A stretch of DNA of 64,000 nt from Roseibium aggregatum (GTDB lineage: Bacteria > Pseudomonadota > Alphaproteobacteria > Rhizobiales > Stappiaceae), in contig NZ_JAEKJZ010000001.1 of assembly GCF_017309185.1 (NCBI RefSeq), forward strand, positions 248,001 through 312,000. Reading direction: 5' to 3'. Shown piece after piece: positions 52,698-62,550 of the stretch. Within the stretch, counting starts at the first letter, position 1. Each line of letters begins with the position of its first letter. The notes below the pieces were generated by a model. The model made no database searches. It saw only the letters and a program-made list of their open reading frames with translations, and was not told the origin of the DNA. Made by a program: the position numbers and the translations under genes.

Positions 52698-52752
52698 GGG
52701 GCGTGTTGCTGGTTCCTTGAACGAGCCAACGGACTTCATCCCGGAACTCGAG

Positions 52753-53028
52753 TCAATTGGGTAGTGGATCAATCGGTGTTCTCACCCAAGTGCCACCTTT
52801 TCGGTCCCGCTCAGCTTCCCAATTCTCTTCAAGGTCCAAAACTTCAAGCAGCGTTTCGTCGCGCTCCAGAAGAGGACCTGCGGCAACGGCCGCATATTGC
52901 TTGGGGTCATCCGTATGAGCTTCGCCGCATAGAAACATCCAGGATCCGTCTTCCCGGCAAACAAGCCGAATATCAGTCTCATTGCGCAGGACATGGCAGC
53001 AAACGTAGACCTTCTGATTGTGTCTCAT
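52753..53028 (-). CDS. Small cytoplasmic protein of unknown function
   Basis: A 91-residue protein with YVCCHVLRNETDIRLVCRED, GSWMFLCGEAHTDD and VLDLEENWEAERDRKGGTW. The WMFLCG strand and the acidic ENWEAERD segment look conserved, and three cysteines occur in the first part (including VCC). It resembles small DUF-type proteins often annotated as hypothetical, but no family was assigned. A start with GAGGAAACGCA upstream is good. It lies 25 bases before the DUF6460 gene's end on the same strand, a likely two-gene unit. Confidence 0.7.
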   Translation of the reverse strand: MRHNQKVYVCCHVLRNETDIRLVCREDGSWMFLCGEAHTDDPKQYAAVAAGPLLERDETLLEVLDLEENWEAERDRKGGTWVRTPIDPLPN

Positions 53029-53053
53029 TGCGTTTCCTCGAGAGTGTCGGGCA

Positions 53054-53296
53054 TCAAGCCCTCGGCGGCATGAACAGAAAGATCAGCAGCCAGACCGGCA
53101 CCACGATAGAGGCGCCGAGGATCATGTTCGGCAGCGCCCAGTCCCAGAATTCCAGCACATAGATCCAGACCTGCACCGGGCTCAGGCCGACCACACCGAG
53201 AATGTCTTCCCCGGTGATGTTCAGGAACGACAGGCAGGCGCCGACAAGCAGCGAAATCACCGCGATCTTGAAGACTGTTATCAGGAATTGGTACAC
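53054..53296 (-). CDS. DUF6460-type small membrane protein
   Basis: An 80-residue protein with two membrane segments (VFKIAVISLLVGACLSFLNI and NMILGASIVVPVWLLIFLFM) separated by DILGVVGLSPVQVWIYVLEF. The second loop and the ending FMPPRA match the DUF6460 family of alphaproteobacteria, function unknown. It is upstream of the small cytoplasmic protein on the same strand. Confidence 0.8.
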   Translation of the reverse strand: MYQFLITVFKIAVISLLVGACLSFLNITGEDILGVVGLSPVQVWIYVLEFWDWALPNMILGASIVVPVWLLIFLFMPPRA

Positions 53297-53564
53297 GGCT
53301 GGCGGGGTCTCTCAGGTCAATTCGGGTCTCGCGGGACGGGCCATTGGTTCTGTCAGGGTTCTAATATCACAAACCGGCTGCCGGAAAAGCCGCCAGCACG
53401 GCACGCATTCGTGCCAATCGCGGGCAGGGACAAAAGCCGGTGTCGGTAAAAAGACAGGCGGGTCAAAGCATTTCGCTGCGGCGCGGCAAAGATATCTTGA
53501 CCGTGAAGGCCCAAGCGGCGAATGTGCGCGGCACGCACCAAGCGCTTTTTATTGGGAGTGAAAC

Positions 53565-54260
53565 ATGAACAAGATTTATCCGGATGCGAAGGCGGCCCTG
53601 GACGGCCTGACCTTTGACGGCATGACTGTCATGGCCGGCGGGTTCGGCCTGTGCGGCATTCCGGAAAACCTGATTGAGGCTCTGCGCGATTCCGGCGCCA
53701 AGGACATTACCGCCATTTCCAACAACGCCGGCGTCGACGATTTCGGTCTCGGCCTCCTGTTGCAGACGCGCCAGATCAAGAAGATGGTCTCGTCCTATGT
53801 CGGCGAGAACGCCACCTTCGAAAAGCAGTATCTGAACGGCGAGCTTGAGCTGGAATTCAATCCGCAAGGCACGCTGGCCGAGCGGATCCGTGCCGGCGGT
53901 GCCGGCATTCCGGGTTTTTACACCAAGACCGGTGTCGGCACGCTGATCGCGGAAGGCAAGGAACACAAGGATTTCAACGGCGAAACCTACATCATGGAAA
54001 CCGGTCTGGTTGCCGATGTGTCGCTGGTGAAGGCCTGGAAGGCCGACAAGGAAGGCAACCTGATCTACCGCAAGACCGCGCGTAACTTCAATCCGATGAT
54101 GGCAACCGCCGGCAAGGTCTGCGTCGTCGAGGTGGAGGAACTTGTCGAGATCGGCGATCTCGATCCGGACAACATCCACACCGCCGGTATTTTCGTCGAC
54201 CGCATCGTCGTCGGCTCCCACGAAAAGCGCATTGAAAAGCGCACCACACGCGCAGCCTGA
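53565..54260 (+). CDS. scoA: 3-oxoacid CoA-transferase subunit A
   Basis: A 231-residue subunit of a family I CoA-transferase: [20 protein letters not shown], the [20 protein letters not shown] helix, and [20 protein letters not shown]. It pairs with the next gene to move CoA from succinyl-CoA to acetoacetate or a related 3-oxoacid. The adjacent B subunit starts 13 bases after its stop with GGAGGA. Substrate could also be 3-oxoadipate, but the sequence looks more like ScoA. Confidence 0.9.
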   Translation: MNKIYPDAKAALDGLTFDGMTVMAGGFGLCGIPENLIEALRDSGAKDITAISNNAGVDDFGLGLLLQTRQIKKMVSSYVGENATFEKQYLNGELELEFNPQGTLAERIRAGGAGIPGFYTKTGVGTLIAEGKEHKDFNGETYIMETGLVADVSLVKAWKADKEGNLIYRKTARNFNPMMATAGKVCVVEVEELVEIGDLDPDNIHTAGIFVDRIVVGSHEKRIEKRTTRAA

Positions 54261-54273
54261 GGAGGACGCAATC

Positions 54274-54900
54274 ATGGCCTGGACACGCGATGATATGGCA
54301 AAGCGCGCCGCGCAAGAGCTGGAAGACGGTTTCTATGTGAACCTGGGCATCGGCATTCCGACGCTCGTTTCGAATTACATTCCGGAAGGCGTTCATGTGA
54401 CCCTTCAGTCGGAAAACGGCATGCTCGGCATGGGCCCGTTCCCGACCGACGATGAGGTCGACGCCGACCTGATCAACGCCGGCAAGCAGACCATCACCGA
54501 ACTGCCTCAGACGAGCTATTTCTCCTCGGCCGACAGTTTCGGCATGATCCGGGGCGGGCATATCGACCTGTCGATCCTCGGTGCCATGGAAGTTTCCGAG
54601 AAGGGCGATCTCGCCAACTGGATGATCCCCGGCAAGATGGTCAAGGGCATGGGCGGCGCCATGGATCTCGTCGCCGGCGTCAAGCGCGTCGTCGTGATCA
54701 TGGACCATACCTCCAAGGCAGGCGACCCGAAGCTCCTGACCGAATGTTCTCTACCTCTGACCGGCGTGCATTGTGTCGACCGGGTGATCACGAATTTCGG
54801 CGTATTCGATGTTACGGAAAACGGTCTGAAGGTTGTGGAACTCGCACCGGACGTGAAGCTTGAGGACGTGAAGGAAAAAACCCAGGCGACGATCGTCTAA
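54274..54900 (+). CDS. scoB: 3-oxoacid CoA-transferase subunit B
   Basis: A 208-residue subunit with the catalytic Glu in [14 protein letters not shown] (about residue 51), followed by [20 protein letters not shown] and the long [20 protein letters not shown]. It begins with [20 protein letters not shown] and follows the A subunit. A terminator lies 52 bases after the stop codon, so the two form a closed operon. Confidence 0.9.
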   Translation: MAWTRDDMAKRAAQELEDGFYVNLGIGIPTLVSNYIPEGVHVTLQSENGMLGMGPFPTDDEVDADLINAGKQTITELPQTSYFSSADSFGMIRGGHIDLSILGAMEVSEKGDLANWMIPGKMVKGMGGAMDLVAGVKRVVVIMDHTSKAGDPKLLTECSLPLTGVHCVDRVITNFGVFDVTENGLKVVELAPDVKLEDVKEKTQATIV

Positions 54901-55306
54901 CCGGTCCCGTCTGCCGCCCGGCTGCAATCAGCAGGAGGGCTCTTTCTCCTTGAGGCGCTCGTGCACGGCACGGGCGCCTTTTTGATTTACGGTCGGCGGA
55001 GACAAAACACGTTCAGCTCGCAATTATCTGGGTAAAACCCACACTGTCATTAAAGCGGAATTGTCCCGAATTGGGATGCTGGCGCCAGAATGAGGGATCA
55101 CTGTCAATTCTGTTAAGGTTTTTCGATCTTTAGAGCTTCGGGGAATGCTGCGGGAACCGGTGGTTTCCGGTTGAATTCCAAGAAATAAATTTTGCCACCT
55201 AATAAAGACCTGGCGTTTACAACTGCCGGGCTGCATTCGTCGGCGCAGTCAACCGGCCTTCAAGGAATATTGCCTATAGTTCTCCAGTATTCGAAGGGAG
55301 AACCTC
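54901..55306. other. Intergenic region between scoB and the GGDEF-EAL gene
   Basis: This 406-base gap holds the scoB terminator (54953-54984), an AT-rich region with a small hairpin AACCGG/CCGGTT (55155-55172) and the promoter of the GGDEF-EAL gene. No gene or known riboswitch was recognised. Confidence 0.5.
54953..54984 (+). terminator. Intrinsic terminator after scoB
   Basis: AGGCGCTCGTGC pairs with GCACGGGCGCCT (one mismatch) around ACG and is followed by TTTTTGATTT, 52 bases after the scoB stop codon. Confidence 0.83.
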
Positions 55307-57487
55307 GTGGCTGGAACGCCAAGGGCGGCACCGAAACTGATGAGAGTCCTGTCGTCCTGGCTGCCCAGCTTGAGCGCGCGCTTCGTGCTACTTGTTGCCG
55401 GCCTGTTCCTGGCGCTGTCCGTGGTCATGATCGTGGTGGCGAGTTATCTGGATTTGCGGGACGAGGAACAGCGGATCGTTTCCGATGCCAAGGCAATCGC
55501 CGCGACGGTCAGCCGGCTCGCGGTGCCGCATCTGACCAACCACCATTACCTCATTCTCGAGCAGGAACTGGAGAGCATCGCGGCAAGCGGAGTGGTGGAG
55601 GCGGCGCAGGTTCTCGATCCCGCCCGGTCGGTGACGATCGACGGCGATCCCGAGACCAGCTATTTCGACGAGCAGGAAACCCACCCCCTGGTCGTGCTGG
55701 CCCTGGAAACCGGCGTGGAACAGGTGCGTCAGACCCGGGAGAGGATCGAGATTGCCGTTCCGGTCCAAAGGACCGAGGACACCGGCGTCCTGGGCGTTGC
55801 CCTCGTTTCCGTGGAACGGCCGCCCGTACAGGGGCTGCTCTTCACGATCTGGAGCCGGAACATCGTCATAACGCTGGTGTTGCTTGTCTTCTGCGTCCCC
55901 GTCACCTTTCACTTCGCGGAAAATTACGTCCGGCCGATCAAGGCCCTGACCCAGACGGCCCACACGGTCAGCGCGGGCAACTTCGACGCGCCTTTTCCCG
56001 TCGAGCGGTCCGACGAGATCGGCGTGCTGGCACGGGCCTACCGGGATATGGTCGGCACGATCCGCAACAATATGGTCCAGATCCACGAACTGGCTTATGT
56101 CGATCCGGTGACCCGGCTCTCGAACCGGGAGAGCTTCCGGCAGCATTTCACGAACAACATGCACGGAGCGGACAGTCAGGCAAACCGCCTGTCCGTCCTG
56201 TTCATCGATCTCGACCGGTTCAAGCGGGTGAATGACAGCTACGGCCACGATCACGGCGACGCCCTGTTGAAGGAAGTCGCTTCCAGATTGAAAGGTCTTC
56301 TTGAAAAGCCGCATGGCGGCATGCCACCCGGAAACGGCGAAGCGGAGCCGTTTGCCCCACTGGTTGCAAGGCTCGGCGGCGATGAATTCGCGATCGTCGT
56401 GCCGACGGACAAATCGGCGGGCAACGTCGTCAAGCTGGCCGAACAGCTTGTTCAGTGCATTGAGCAGCCTTTGGAAATCAACGGTCTCACCATGACCGTC
56501 GGCGCCAGTATCGGTGTTTCGACCTATCCGGACGATGGCGAGGATTATACCGCCATCTTGAAAAACGCCGATATAGCCATGTACGCCGCCAAGAAGACTG
56601 GCGGAAACAGGGCCTGCTTTTACCATGAAATAGACCTGGACGCCCATTCTCACGAGCGCATTCGCCTGGAGGCGGAACTCAAGAACGCGCTCCTGGGAGA
56701 GGAAATCACAATCGTCTTCCAGCCGAAGGTCGATTGCGCGACCATGAAAGTCGTCGGAGCGGAGGTCCTTGCCCGCTGGGATCATCCGGAAAAGGGAATG
56801 CTCGCGCCCGGTGAATTCATCGATGTTGCGGAAGAGAGCGGTCTGATCACCCGGCTTGGAGACAGGGTCTTGATCCTTGCCTGCCGGCAGGGCCGCGCCT
56901 GGCTGGAGAACGGGCTCAAAATACCGCTGGCGGTCAATGTCTCCATCCGTCAGCTTGAAAAGCCGGGCTTCACGTCCCGCATTCTGGACATTCTGGAATT
57001 TACCGGATTTCCGCCCGATCTGTTGCAGCTCGAAGTAACCGAGACCGTCGCCATGGCGGATCCGGAGCGAGTGTCGGAGGCAACGAAACCGCTGCTTGAG
57101 GCGGGTATCACCTTTGCGATCGATGATTTCGGCACCGGCTATTCCAGCCTTGCCCATCTTCAGCGGCTGCCGTTCAATACCTTCAAGATCGACCGCAGTT
57201 TCATCAGTGGACTGGACGGGGACCAGCACAGCCGTTCCATCGTCCAGACCATTCTGGCGATGGCGAAAAGCCTGAACTACGAGGTTGTCGCCGAAGGTGT
57301 GGAAACCCGGGAACAGCAGATCTTCCTGACCGAGAACGGCTGTCACACGGCGCAGGGTTTCCTGTTCGCGCGGGCCATGCCCGCCGGGCGTTTCGAGGCC
57401 TGGTCAAGTTCGTTCGGCGGAGGTAAACCCATGGAAGGGGACATGGCGGGCGCCGAGGTCGAAGCGCAACGGGACCAGGTTGGCTGA
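55307..57487 (+). CDS. GGDEF-EAL cyclic di-GMP protein with periplasmic sensor
   Basis: A 726-residue membrane protein. TM1 (LVAGLFLALSVVMIVVASYL), a periplasmic sensor (about 50-175) and TM2 (IVITLVLLVFCVPVTFHF) are followed by HAMP (NYVRPIKALTQTAHTVSAGN). A GGDEF domain (about 265-435) has intact RLGGDEFAIVV. An EAL domain (about 455-705) has EVLARWDHP (Val in place of Ala in EAL), the DDFGTGYSSL loop and EGVE. Both domains retain most catalytic motifs, so it may make or degrade cyclic di-GMP. The start is GTG at 55307 after GAAGGGAG. Confidence 0.9.
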   Translation: MAGTPRAAPKLMRVLSSWLPSLSARFVLLVAGLFLALSVVMIVVASYLDLRDEEQRIVSDAKAIAATVSRLAVPHLTNHHYLILEQELESIAASGVVEAAQVLDPARSVTIDGDPETSYFDEQETHPLVVLALETGVEQVRQTRERIEIAVPVQRTEDTGVLGVALVSVERPPVQGLLFTIWSRNIVITLVLLVFCVPVTFHFAENYVRPIKALTQTAHTVSAGNFDAPFPVERSDEIGVLARAYRDMVGTIRNNMVQIHELAYVDPVTRLSNRESFRQHFTNNMHGADSQANRLSVLFIDLDRFKRVNDSYGHDHGDALLKEVASRLKGLLEKPHGGMPPGNGEAEPFAPLVARLGGDEFAIVVPTDKSAGNVVKLAEQLVQCIEQPLEINGLTMTVGASIGVSTYPDDGEDYTAILKNADIAMYAAKKTGGNRACFYHEIDLDAHSHERIRLEAELKNALLGEEITIVFQPKVDCATMKVVGAEVLARWDHPEKGMLAPGEFIDVAEESGLITRLGDRVLILACRQGRAWLENGLKIPLAVNVSIRQLEKPGFTSRILDILEFTGFPPDLLQLEVTETVAMADPERVSEATKPLLEAGITFAIDDFGTGYSSLAHLQRLPFNTFKIDRSFISGLDGDQHSRSIVQTILAMAKSLNYEVVAEGVETREQQIFLTENGCHTAQGFLFARAMPAGRFEAWSSSFGGGKPMEGDMAGAEVEAQRDQVG

Positions 57488-57491
57488 TGCT

Positions 57492-59321
57492 CTATTCCGC
57501 GGCAGCGCTTTTTTCCCGTTCCGCCAGCGGCCGGATCGCCGGAAAGTCCTGATCCGTAAGCGTTTCCCTGGCCAGCAGCAGTCCGGCGCCTTCGTCGAGA
57601 TCGCCACGATGCTCGGTCAAAAGCGTCTTGGCGCGCAAGAAGGCCTTTTCGACGCTGTCCTTGATTGCCAGATCGATTTCCCGCTGGGTCACGTCGGAAA
57701 CCTCGGCGACATCGCCCGCCGGCATGCCCAGGAAATTCTGATGCTTTTCCGTGTAGACGCGGTTGCCGAGTTCGCCGTCCATGCCGTAGCGCATCACCAT
57801 GTCGCGGGCGACTTCCGTGACCTTTTGCAGGTCGTCCGACGCACCGGTGGAGATCTCGCCGAAAATGACGTCCTCGGCGGCCCGTCCTCCCATCAGCACC
57901 GCCATGCGGTTTTCAAGGTCGGCCGTCGACAGCAGAAACCGGTCCTCGGTCGGGCGCTGCATGGTGTAACCCAGGGCCCCGATGCCGCGCGGAATGATGG
58001 AAATCTTGTGAACCGGATCGCAGCCCGGCAGGTTGGCGGCGACGAGAGCGTGCCCCATTTCATGATAAGCGACTGTTTTCAGTTCTTTTTCCGAGAGGAT
58101 CCGGCTGCGTTTTTCCAGGCCGGCAATCACCCGTTCGATGGCCTCGTTAAAGTCCTTCAGGGTGACGGCCGCCGCGTCCCGGCGAGTGGCCAGCAGAGCG
58201 GCTTCGTTCACGAGTGTCGCCAGATCGGCGCCGGAGAAACCGGCCGTGAGCTGGGCGACCTCATCGAGCTTCGTCGCGGGGTCGAGCTTGATTTTCTTGA
58301 CATGGACCTTGAGGATCGCCTCACGCCCGGATTTGTCAGGCCTGTCAACGAGCACCTGCCGGTCGAAACGCCCCGCGCGTAACAGAGCCGGATCGAGGAT
58401 TTCCGGCCGGTTGGTGGCGGCCAGAAGAATAATGCCGCTTGAAGGGTCGAAACCGTCGAGTTCGGTCAGGAGCTGATTGAGCGTCTGTTCCTTCTCGTCG
58501 TTTGAGCTCATCGGACCGGCGGCCCGGGCCCGGCCGAGCGCGTCCAGCTCGTCGATGAAGATGATCGCCGGGGCCTGCTTGCGCGCCTGTTCGAACAGGT
58601 CGCGCACCCTGGCGGCGCCGACGCCGACGAACATCTCGACGAATTCGGAACCGGAAATGGAAAAGAAGGCGACGCCGGCCTCACCGGCGACCGCGCGCGC
58701 AAGAAGGGTCTTGCCGGTGCCTGGAGGTCCGACCAGAAGGATGCCCTTGGGCACATGCGCGCCGAGCCGGCCGTAGGACTTCGGATCCTGAAGAAAGTCG
58801 ACGACCTCTTTCAGTTCCCGTTTGGCTTCGTCGACACCCGCCACGTCCTTGAAACTGACATCGACATCGGTTTCGACATAGACCTTGGCCTTGGACTTGC
58901 CGACGGTCATCATCCCGCCGAGGCCCTGCTTTTCGGCAAAGCGGCGGATGAAGAATGCCCAAAGGCCGAACAGCAGCAGAACTGGCAATATCCAGGACAG
59001 AAGATCCCGGATGAAGGTGTTTTGCACGACACCCGTGAATTCGACGTTATATTTTCCGAGTTCCTCAGCCAGGGTCGTATCGACCCGTGTGGTGACAAAG
59101 TACTTCTTGCTGTCCTTCGGCGGATCCCTGAACCTGCCCTCGATCGTGTTTTCCTTGACGGCGATCTCCGCGATCTTGTCGTCTTTCAGGTATTGCTCGA
59201 ACTGGCTATAGGGGATCTGCTCGATGGTGGTGTAGGCGGTCCACCAGCTTTGGAACATCAGCACCAGCATCAAGGCGACGAAAGCGTACCAAAGGTTTAT
59301 CTGATGTTTCTTTTCCATCAT
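57492..59321 (-). CDS. ftsH: FtsH-family ATP-dependent zinc metalloprotease
   Basis: A 609-residue membrane protease: TM1 ([18 protein letters not shown]), periplasmic FtsH extracellular domain, TM2 ([19 protein letters not shown]), AAA+ domain with Walker [17 protein letters not shown], pore loop [10 protein letters not shown], Walker [35 protein letters not shown], and protease zinc motif HEMGH. The N-terminus [18 protein letters not shown] resembles a second type of FtsH found beside the housekeeping copy, which usually lies after tilS; neither tilS nor hpt is nearby. It is probably a paralog. It is flanked by GGDEF-EAL and iron-permease genes. Confidence 0.88.
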   Translation of the reverse strand: MMEKKHQINLWYAFVALMLVLMFQSWWTAYTTIEQIPYSQFEQYLKDDKIAEIAVKENTIEGRFRDPPKDSKKYFVTTRVDTTLAEELGKYNVEFTGVVQNTFIRDLLSWILPVLLLFGLWAFFIRRFAEKQGLGGMMTVGKSKAKVYVETDVDVSFKDVAGVDEAKRELKEVVDFLQDPKSYGRLGAHVPKGILLVGPPGTGKTLLARAVAGEAGVAFFSISGSEFVEMFVGVGAARVRDLFEQARKQAPAIIFIDELDALGRARAAGPMSSNDEKEQTLNQLLTELDGFDPSSGIILLAATNRPEILDPALLRAGRFDRQVLVDRPDKSGREAILKVHVKKIKLDPATKLDEVAQLTAGFSGADLATLVNEAALLATRRDAAAVTLKDFNEAIERVIAGLEKRSRILSEKELKTVAYHEMGHALVAANLPGCDPVHKISIIPRGIGALGYTMQRPTEDRFLLSTADLENRMAVLMGGRAAEDVIFGEISTGASDDLQKVTEVARDMVMRYGMDGELGNRVYTEKHQNFLGMPAGDVAEVSDVTQREIDLAIKDSVEKAFLRAKTLLTEHRGDLDEGAGLLLARETLTDQDFPAIRPLAEREKSAAAE

Positions 59322-59381
59322 CGGAATATCCTGCGGAAAATCGTGGTGTCGCCGTCATTGGGACGGTTTGCGAATTACCTG

Positions 59382-61118
59382 TCAAGGCGTCGCGGTTCGG
59401 GCCGCGGTCTCCCGGTGCCGGTGGGAAAGGCGGGTGCGGAAGGACGATGCGCTCGAGCGGGCCAGAAATATCACTGGGATCAGGCCGACCAGAACGATCG
59501 CCAGCGACGGCAGAGCGGCGTCCTCGAAAGCCTCGCGCGACGCGGCCTCGAACACCGTCGTCGCCAGCGTTTCGAAATTGAATGGCCGAAGGAGAATGGT
59601 CGCCGGAAGTTCTTTCATGCAGTCAACGAAACTGAGAAGCGCCGCGGAAAGCAGAACAGGCTTGAGGATCGGCAGATGGACCTGCGAAAGCGTCTGGCCC
59701 GCGTTGCGTCCGAGCGTGCGGGCGGCCATGTCCAGATGTGGTGATATCCGGCCGAAACCGCCTTCGACCTGACCGTAAGAGACGGCGAGAAAGCGGACAA
59801 CATAGGCGTAAACAAGACCCGTCCCGCTGCCTAGCAGCAACAGGCCCGTGTCGATCCCGAACCAGTTCTCCATTCGGGCGTCGATGAAATTGTCGAAACT
59901 GGCAAGGGGGATCAGGATGCCGATGGCCAGTACCGTTCCCGGAATGGCATAGCCGATCGAAGCGAGGCGGACCGCGACCCTCAGTGGACCCTTGCCGTTC
60001 AGGCGCAGGGCGTAGGCAAGCGATACCGAAATCGCCACGGTCAGGAGTGCTGCGATGGCGGCGAGGCTGAAACTGTTCCAGACCATGCCCCAGAAACCGT
60101 CCGACAGCAGTTCCTCGAGCCGGCGGCTCGCCCGGTCGGCGAGCAGGAGGCCGGGGACCACGAAACCGAGCACGATCGGCAGGATGCAAGCCGCGAGCGC
60201 CAGCCCGGATTTCCATCCCGCAAGATCGAAGCGGGTCGGCGGCCGGTGTTTGGCTCCGCCGCCGCTGTCATACCGCTGTTTGCGGCGTCCGAACCGTTCC
60301 AGCCAGAGCAGCAGAAAGACCATGAGCAACATGGCAAGGGCCAGCTGCGCCGCACCGCCCAGGCTGGAGCGGTTGAGCCAGGTGTCGTAGACGGAGAAGG
60401 TGAGGGTCTTGACGCCGAAAAAGGTGACGGCGCCGATATCGTTCAGGCACTCCATCAGTGCGAGCGAGACGCCGATGGCGATGGCCGGCCGGGCAAGCGG
60501 AAGGGCAATGCGGAAGAACAGGCCGTAGGGTGATGCGCCAAGCGTACGGGAAACATCCAGGGTCGAAGCCGACTGGATCAGGAAGCTCGCTCTTGTTGTG
60601 AGATAGACGTAAGGGTAGAGCACCGCGCCCATGACGAAAACGGCCCCGCCGAGCGATCGGATTTCCGGGAACCAGTAGTCCCGCGACGTCTTGAAACCGA
60701 AAGCGTCCCGAATGAGGCTTTGAACCGGGCCGGTGTAATCGAGCACTTCCACATAGGCGAAGGCGACGATGTAGGTGGGCACCGCGAGAGGTACCAGAAG
60801 TGCCCAGTCCATGATCCCGCGGCCCGGAAAGTTGCACATGGTCACCAGCCATGCGGTTCCGATCCCTGTAATCCCGGTGATCAGGCCGACCCCGAGCATC
60901 AGGAGGAGAGTGGTCCTGAAGGCCCCGGGAAGCACGGTCTGGAGCAGATGGCTCCAGACATCCGCGGACGGAGTGAGTGAAATCCAGACAATCGCGCAGA
61001 CCGGCAACAGCACCATCGCGGCAATGAGGAGCGCGGCGAAGTGCCAGAAACGGTCCGCAGGTGTCGTGGAAGGGGTGCGCAGCAAGGAAGAGGCTCTGAT
61101 CAGGATTATCTGCGACAA
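59382..61118 (-). CDS. Ferric iron ABC transporter permease (FbpB/FutB-type, fused)
   Basis: A 578-residue membrane protein with two homologous six-segment halves, each with an EAA-like coupling motif: LGASPYGLFFRIALPLARPA and LGRNAGQTLSQVHLPILKPV. WLVTMCNFPGRGIMDWALLV begins the first half, as in FbpB/HitB. It belongs to the ferric-binding proteins encoded just upstream on the same strand. The start is TTG at 61118, with only a weak ribosome binding site, so the true start may differ. A terminator lies between it and the first binding protein, and no ATPase gene is adjacent. Confidence 0.88.
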   Translation of the reverse strand: MSQIILIRASSLLRTPSTTPADRFWHFAALLIAAMVLLPVCAIVWISLTPSADVWSHLLQTVLPGAFRTTLLLMLGVGLITGITGIGTAWLVTMCNFPGRGIMDWALLVPLAVPTYIVAFAYVEVLDYTGPVQSLIRDAFGFKTSRDYWFPEIRSLGGAVFVMGAVLYPYVYLTTRASFLIQSASTLDVSRTLGASPYGLFFRIALPLARPAIAIGVSLALMECLNDIGAVTFFGVKTLTFSVYDTWLNRSSLGGAAQLALAMLLMVFLLLWLERFGRRKQRYDSGGGAKHRPPTRFDLAGWKSGLALAACILPIVLGFVVPGLLLADRASRRLEELLSDGFWGMVWNSFSLAAIAALLTVAISVSLAYALRLNGKGPLRVAVRLASIGYAIPGTVLAIGILIPLASFDNFIDARMENWFGIDTGLLLLGSGTGLVYAYVVRFLAVSYGQVEGGFGRISPHLDMAARTLGRNAGQTLSQVHLPILKPVLLSAALLSFVDCMKELPATILLRPFNFETLATTVFEAASREAFEDAALPSLAIVLVGLIPVIFLARSSASSFRTRLSHRHRETAARTATP

Positions 61119-61149
61119 GCTCTAAGGGCTAATCGTTGAGAAAGCAAAA

Positions 61150-61171
61150 AGCGCCGTTCCAGCCGGCGCTT
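61150..61171 (-). terminator. Terminator after ferric-binding protein 1
   Basis: On the minus strand AAGCGCCGGCT and AACGGCGCTTTTTGC form a stem (with one mismatch) and T run, 29 bases after the stop codon of the first ferric-binding gene and before the permease. Confidence 0.75.
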
Positions 61172-61199
61172 CTCCAGGGGTTGGGAACGTGCGGCGCAT

Positions 61200-62243
61200 T
61201 CAGGAGGAGGGGCCGTCGTCGAAGCCGACCTTGTCGACGATCTCGCTGGCGGCCTTGCGGTATTTGGCGATTTCCGTGAGCGGCAGGTCGTCCGGTTTCA
61301 ATTCTCCCCAGCTCTTCACCCGCTCGGAAACGTCGACGCCCGGAGTTACCGGGTATTCGTAATTGGTTTCCGCGTAGACTTTCTGAGCCTCTTTGGTGGT
61401 GAGAAACTCGATCAGCGTAAGCGCGTTTTCGGGATGCGGGGCATGTTTCGCCAAAACGACACCGGACAGGTTCACATGGCTGCCGCGGCCTTCCGAGTTC
61501 GGGAAAAGAATGCGCACGCTTTCGGCCCAGTCCTTTTGCTCCGGATCTTTGTCGTTTGTCTGCATCTGGCCCATGTAATAGGTGTTACCGAGCGCGATGT
61601 CGCATTCGCCTGCGTAAATGGCCTTGACCTGGGCCCGGTCGTTGCCGGCCGGCTTGCGGGCAAGGTTCTCCCGGACCTTGGCGAGCCATTCTTCCGTTTT
61701 CTCTTCTCCATGATGCGCGATCATCGAGGCGACCAGGCCGATGGTATAGGCATGCTGGCCGGAGCGGGTGCAGATCCGGCCTTTCCATTTCGGATCGGCG
61801 AGTTCCTCGTAGGTGATGCTGTCCTGATCGACCCGGTCCTTGGAGGCATAGATGACCCGGGCGCGACCGGTCAGCCCGATCCAGTTGTTGTCCGGATCCC
61901 GGAACTGGGGCGGAATGTTCTCGTTGACCACATCCGATGCGACCGGTTGCGCGATGCCGAGTTCCCTGGCACCGTCGAGACGGCCGATATCGACGGTCAT
62001 CAGCACGTCCGCCGGCGAGTTTCGGCCTTCGGCGGCAATCCGTTCACCGAGACCCTTGGACGCGAAAACGACATTTGTCTTGATGCCGGTCTTGGCGGTG
62101 AACGCCTCGAGCAGGGGCTGTATCAGGTAGGGCTGACGATAGGTGTAGATATTCACCTCACCGTCCGCGACCGCCGGGGCTGCGGCGAACAACGGCAGGG
62201 CTACCGCTAAGGCACCGAAAATGAGACGGCGTGTGGAGGTCAT
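61200..62243 (-). CDS. Ferric iron-binding periplasmic protein (FutA/FbpA-like), copy 1
   Basis: A 347-residue periplasmic protein: signal peptide (FGALAVALPLFAAAPAVADG), VNIYTYRQPYLIQPLLEAFT, and the iron-binding Tyr pair in CDIALGNTYYMGQMQTN. The C-terminus ends EIVDKVGFDDGPSS. It is closely related to the gene at 62551-63594, over most of its length (well over two thirds of residues the same by eye). It delivers ferric iron to the permease 81 bases downstream. ATG follows GGAGAACTCC. An Irr-like palindrome lies upstream (62339-62355). Confidence 0.9.
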   Translation of the reverse strand: MTSTRRLIFGALAVALPLFAAAPAVADGEVNIYTYRQPYLIQPLLEAFTAKTGIKTNVVFASKGLGERIAAEGRNSPADVLMTVDIGRLDGARELGIAQPVASDVVNENIPPQFRDPDNNWIGLTGRARVIYASKDRVDQDSITYEELADPKWKGRICTRSGQHAYTIGLVASMIAHHGEEKTEEWLAKVRENLARKPAGNDRAQVKAIYAGECDIALGNTYYMGQMQTNDKDPEQKDWAESVRILFPNSEGRGSHVNLSGVVLAKHAPHPENALTLIEFLTTKEAQKVYAETNYEYPVTPGVDVSERVKSWGELKPDDLPLTEIAKYRKAASEIVDKVGFDDGPSS

Positions 62244-62338
62244 GGAGTTCTCCAGGGGACTGGTATTTATCTGTTGCGCTTTGCGCGAAATATGTCGTCA
62301 GGACATCGTTAAGTCAATAAATTCAAAGAAATCAATAC

Positions 62339-62355
62339 TTTAGAAATATTCAAAA
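62339..62355. promoter_or_regulatory. Irr-like palindrome upstream of ferric-binding protein 1
   Basis: TTTAGAA-ATA-TTCAAAA resembles the iron control element (TTTAGAA-N3-TTCTAAA) with a mismatch in the second arm. It lies about 95 bases before the start codon of copy 1. Weaker than the mbfA site. Confidence 0.45.
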
Positions 62356-62508
62356 CTAACATGGAAGCATATCCGCGAAACTTCTGAAAAGCAGAGGAAA
62401 AACAGGAGTTTGTCCCTCTACTTTCGCCTTGCCGCAAACCGTTACAACGGCCAGAGCAATCGGCGTTTGCGAAGGCTTCCGCATTGCGGACAAACCATCG
62501 GCAAGCAA

Positions 62509-62532
62509 AAGGCGCCGCTTGGGCGGCGCCTT
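62509..62532 (-). terminator. Terminator after ferric-binding protein 2
   Basis: On the minus strand AAGGCGCCGC and GCGGCGCCTTTTGCTT form a perfect stem with a T run 18 bases after the stop codon of copy 2, so each binding-protein gene has its own terminator. Confidence 0.8.
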
Positions 62533-62550
62533 CCGTGTCGGTATTCTCGG

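Noticed and set aside
55388..57346. Minus-strand frame of 652 codons opposite the GGDEF-EAL gene
   Set aside because: Antisense shadow; the plus-strand protein has complete signalling domains.
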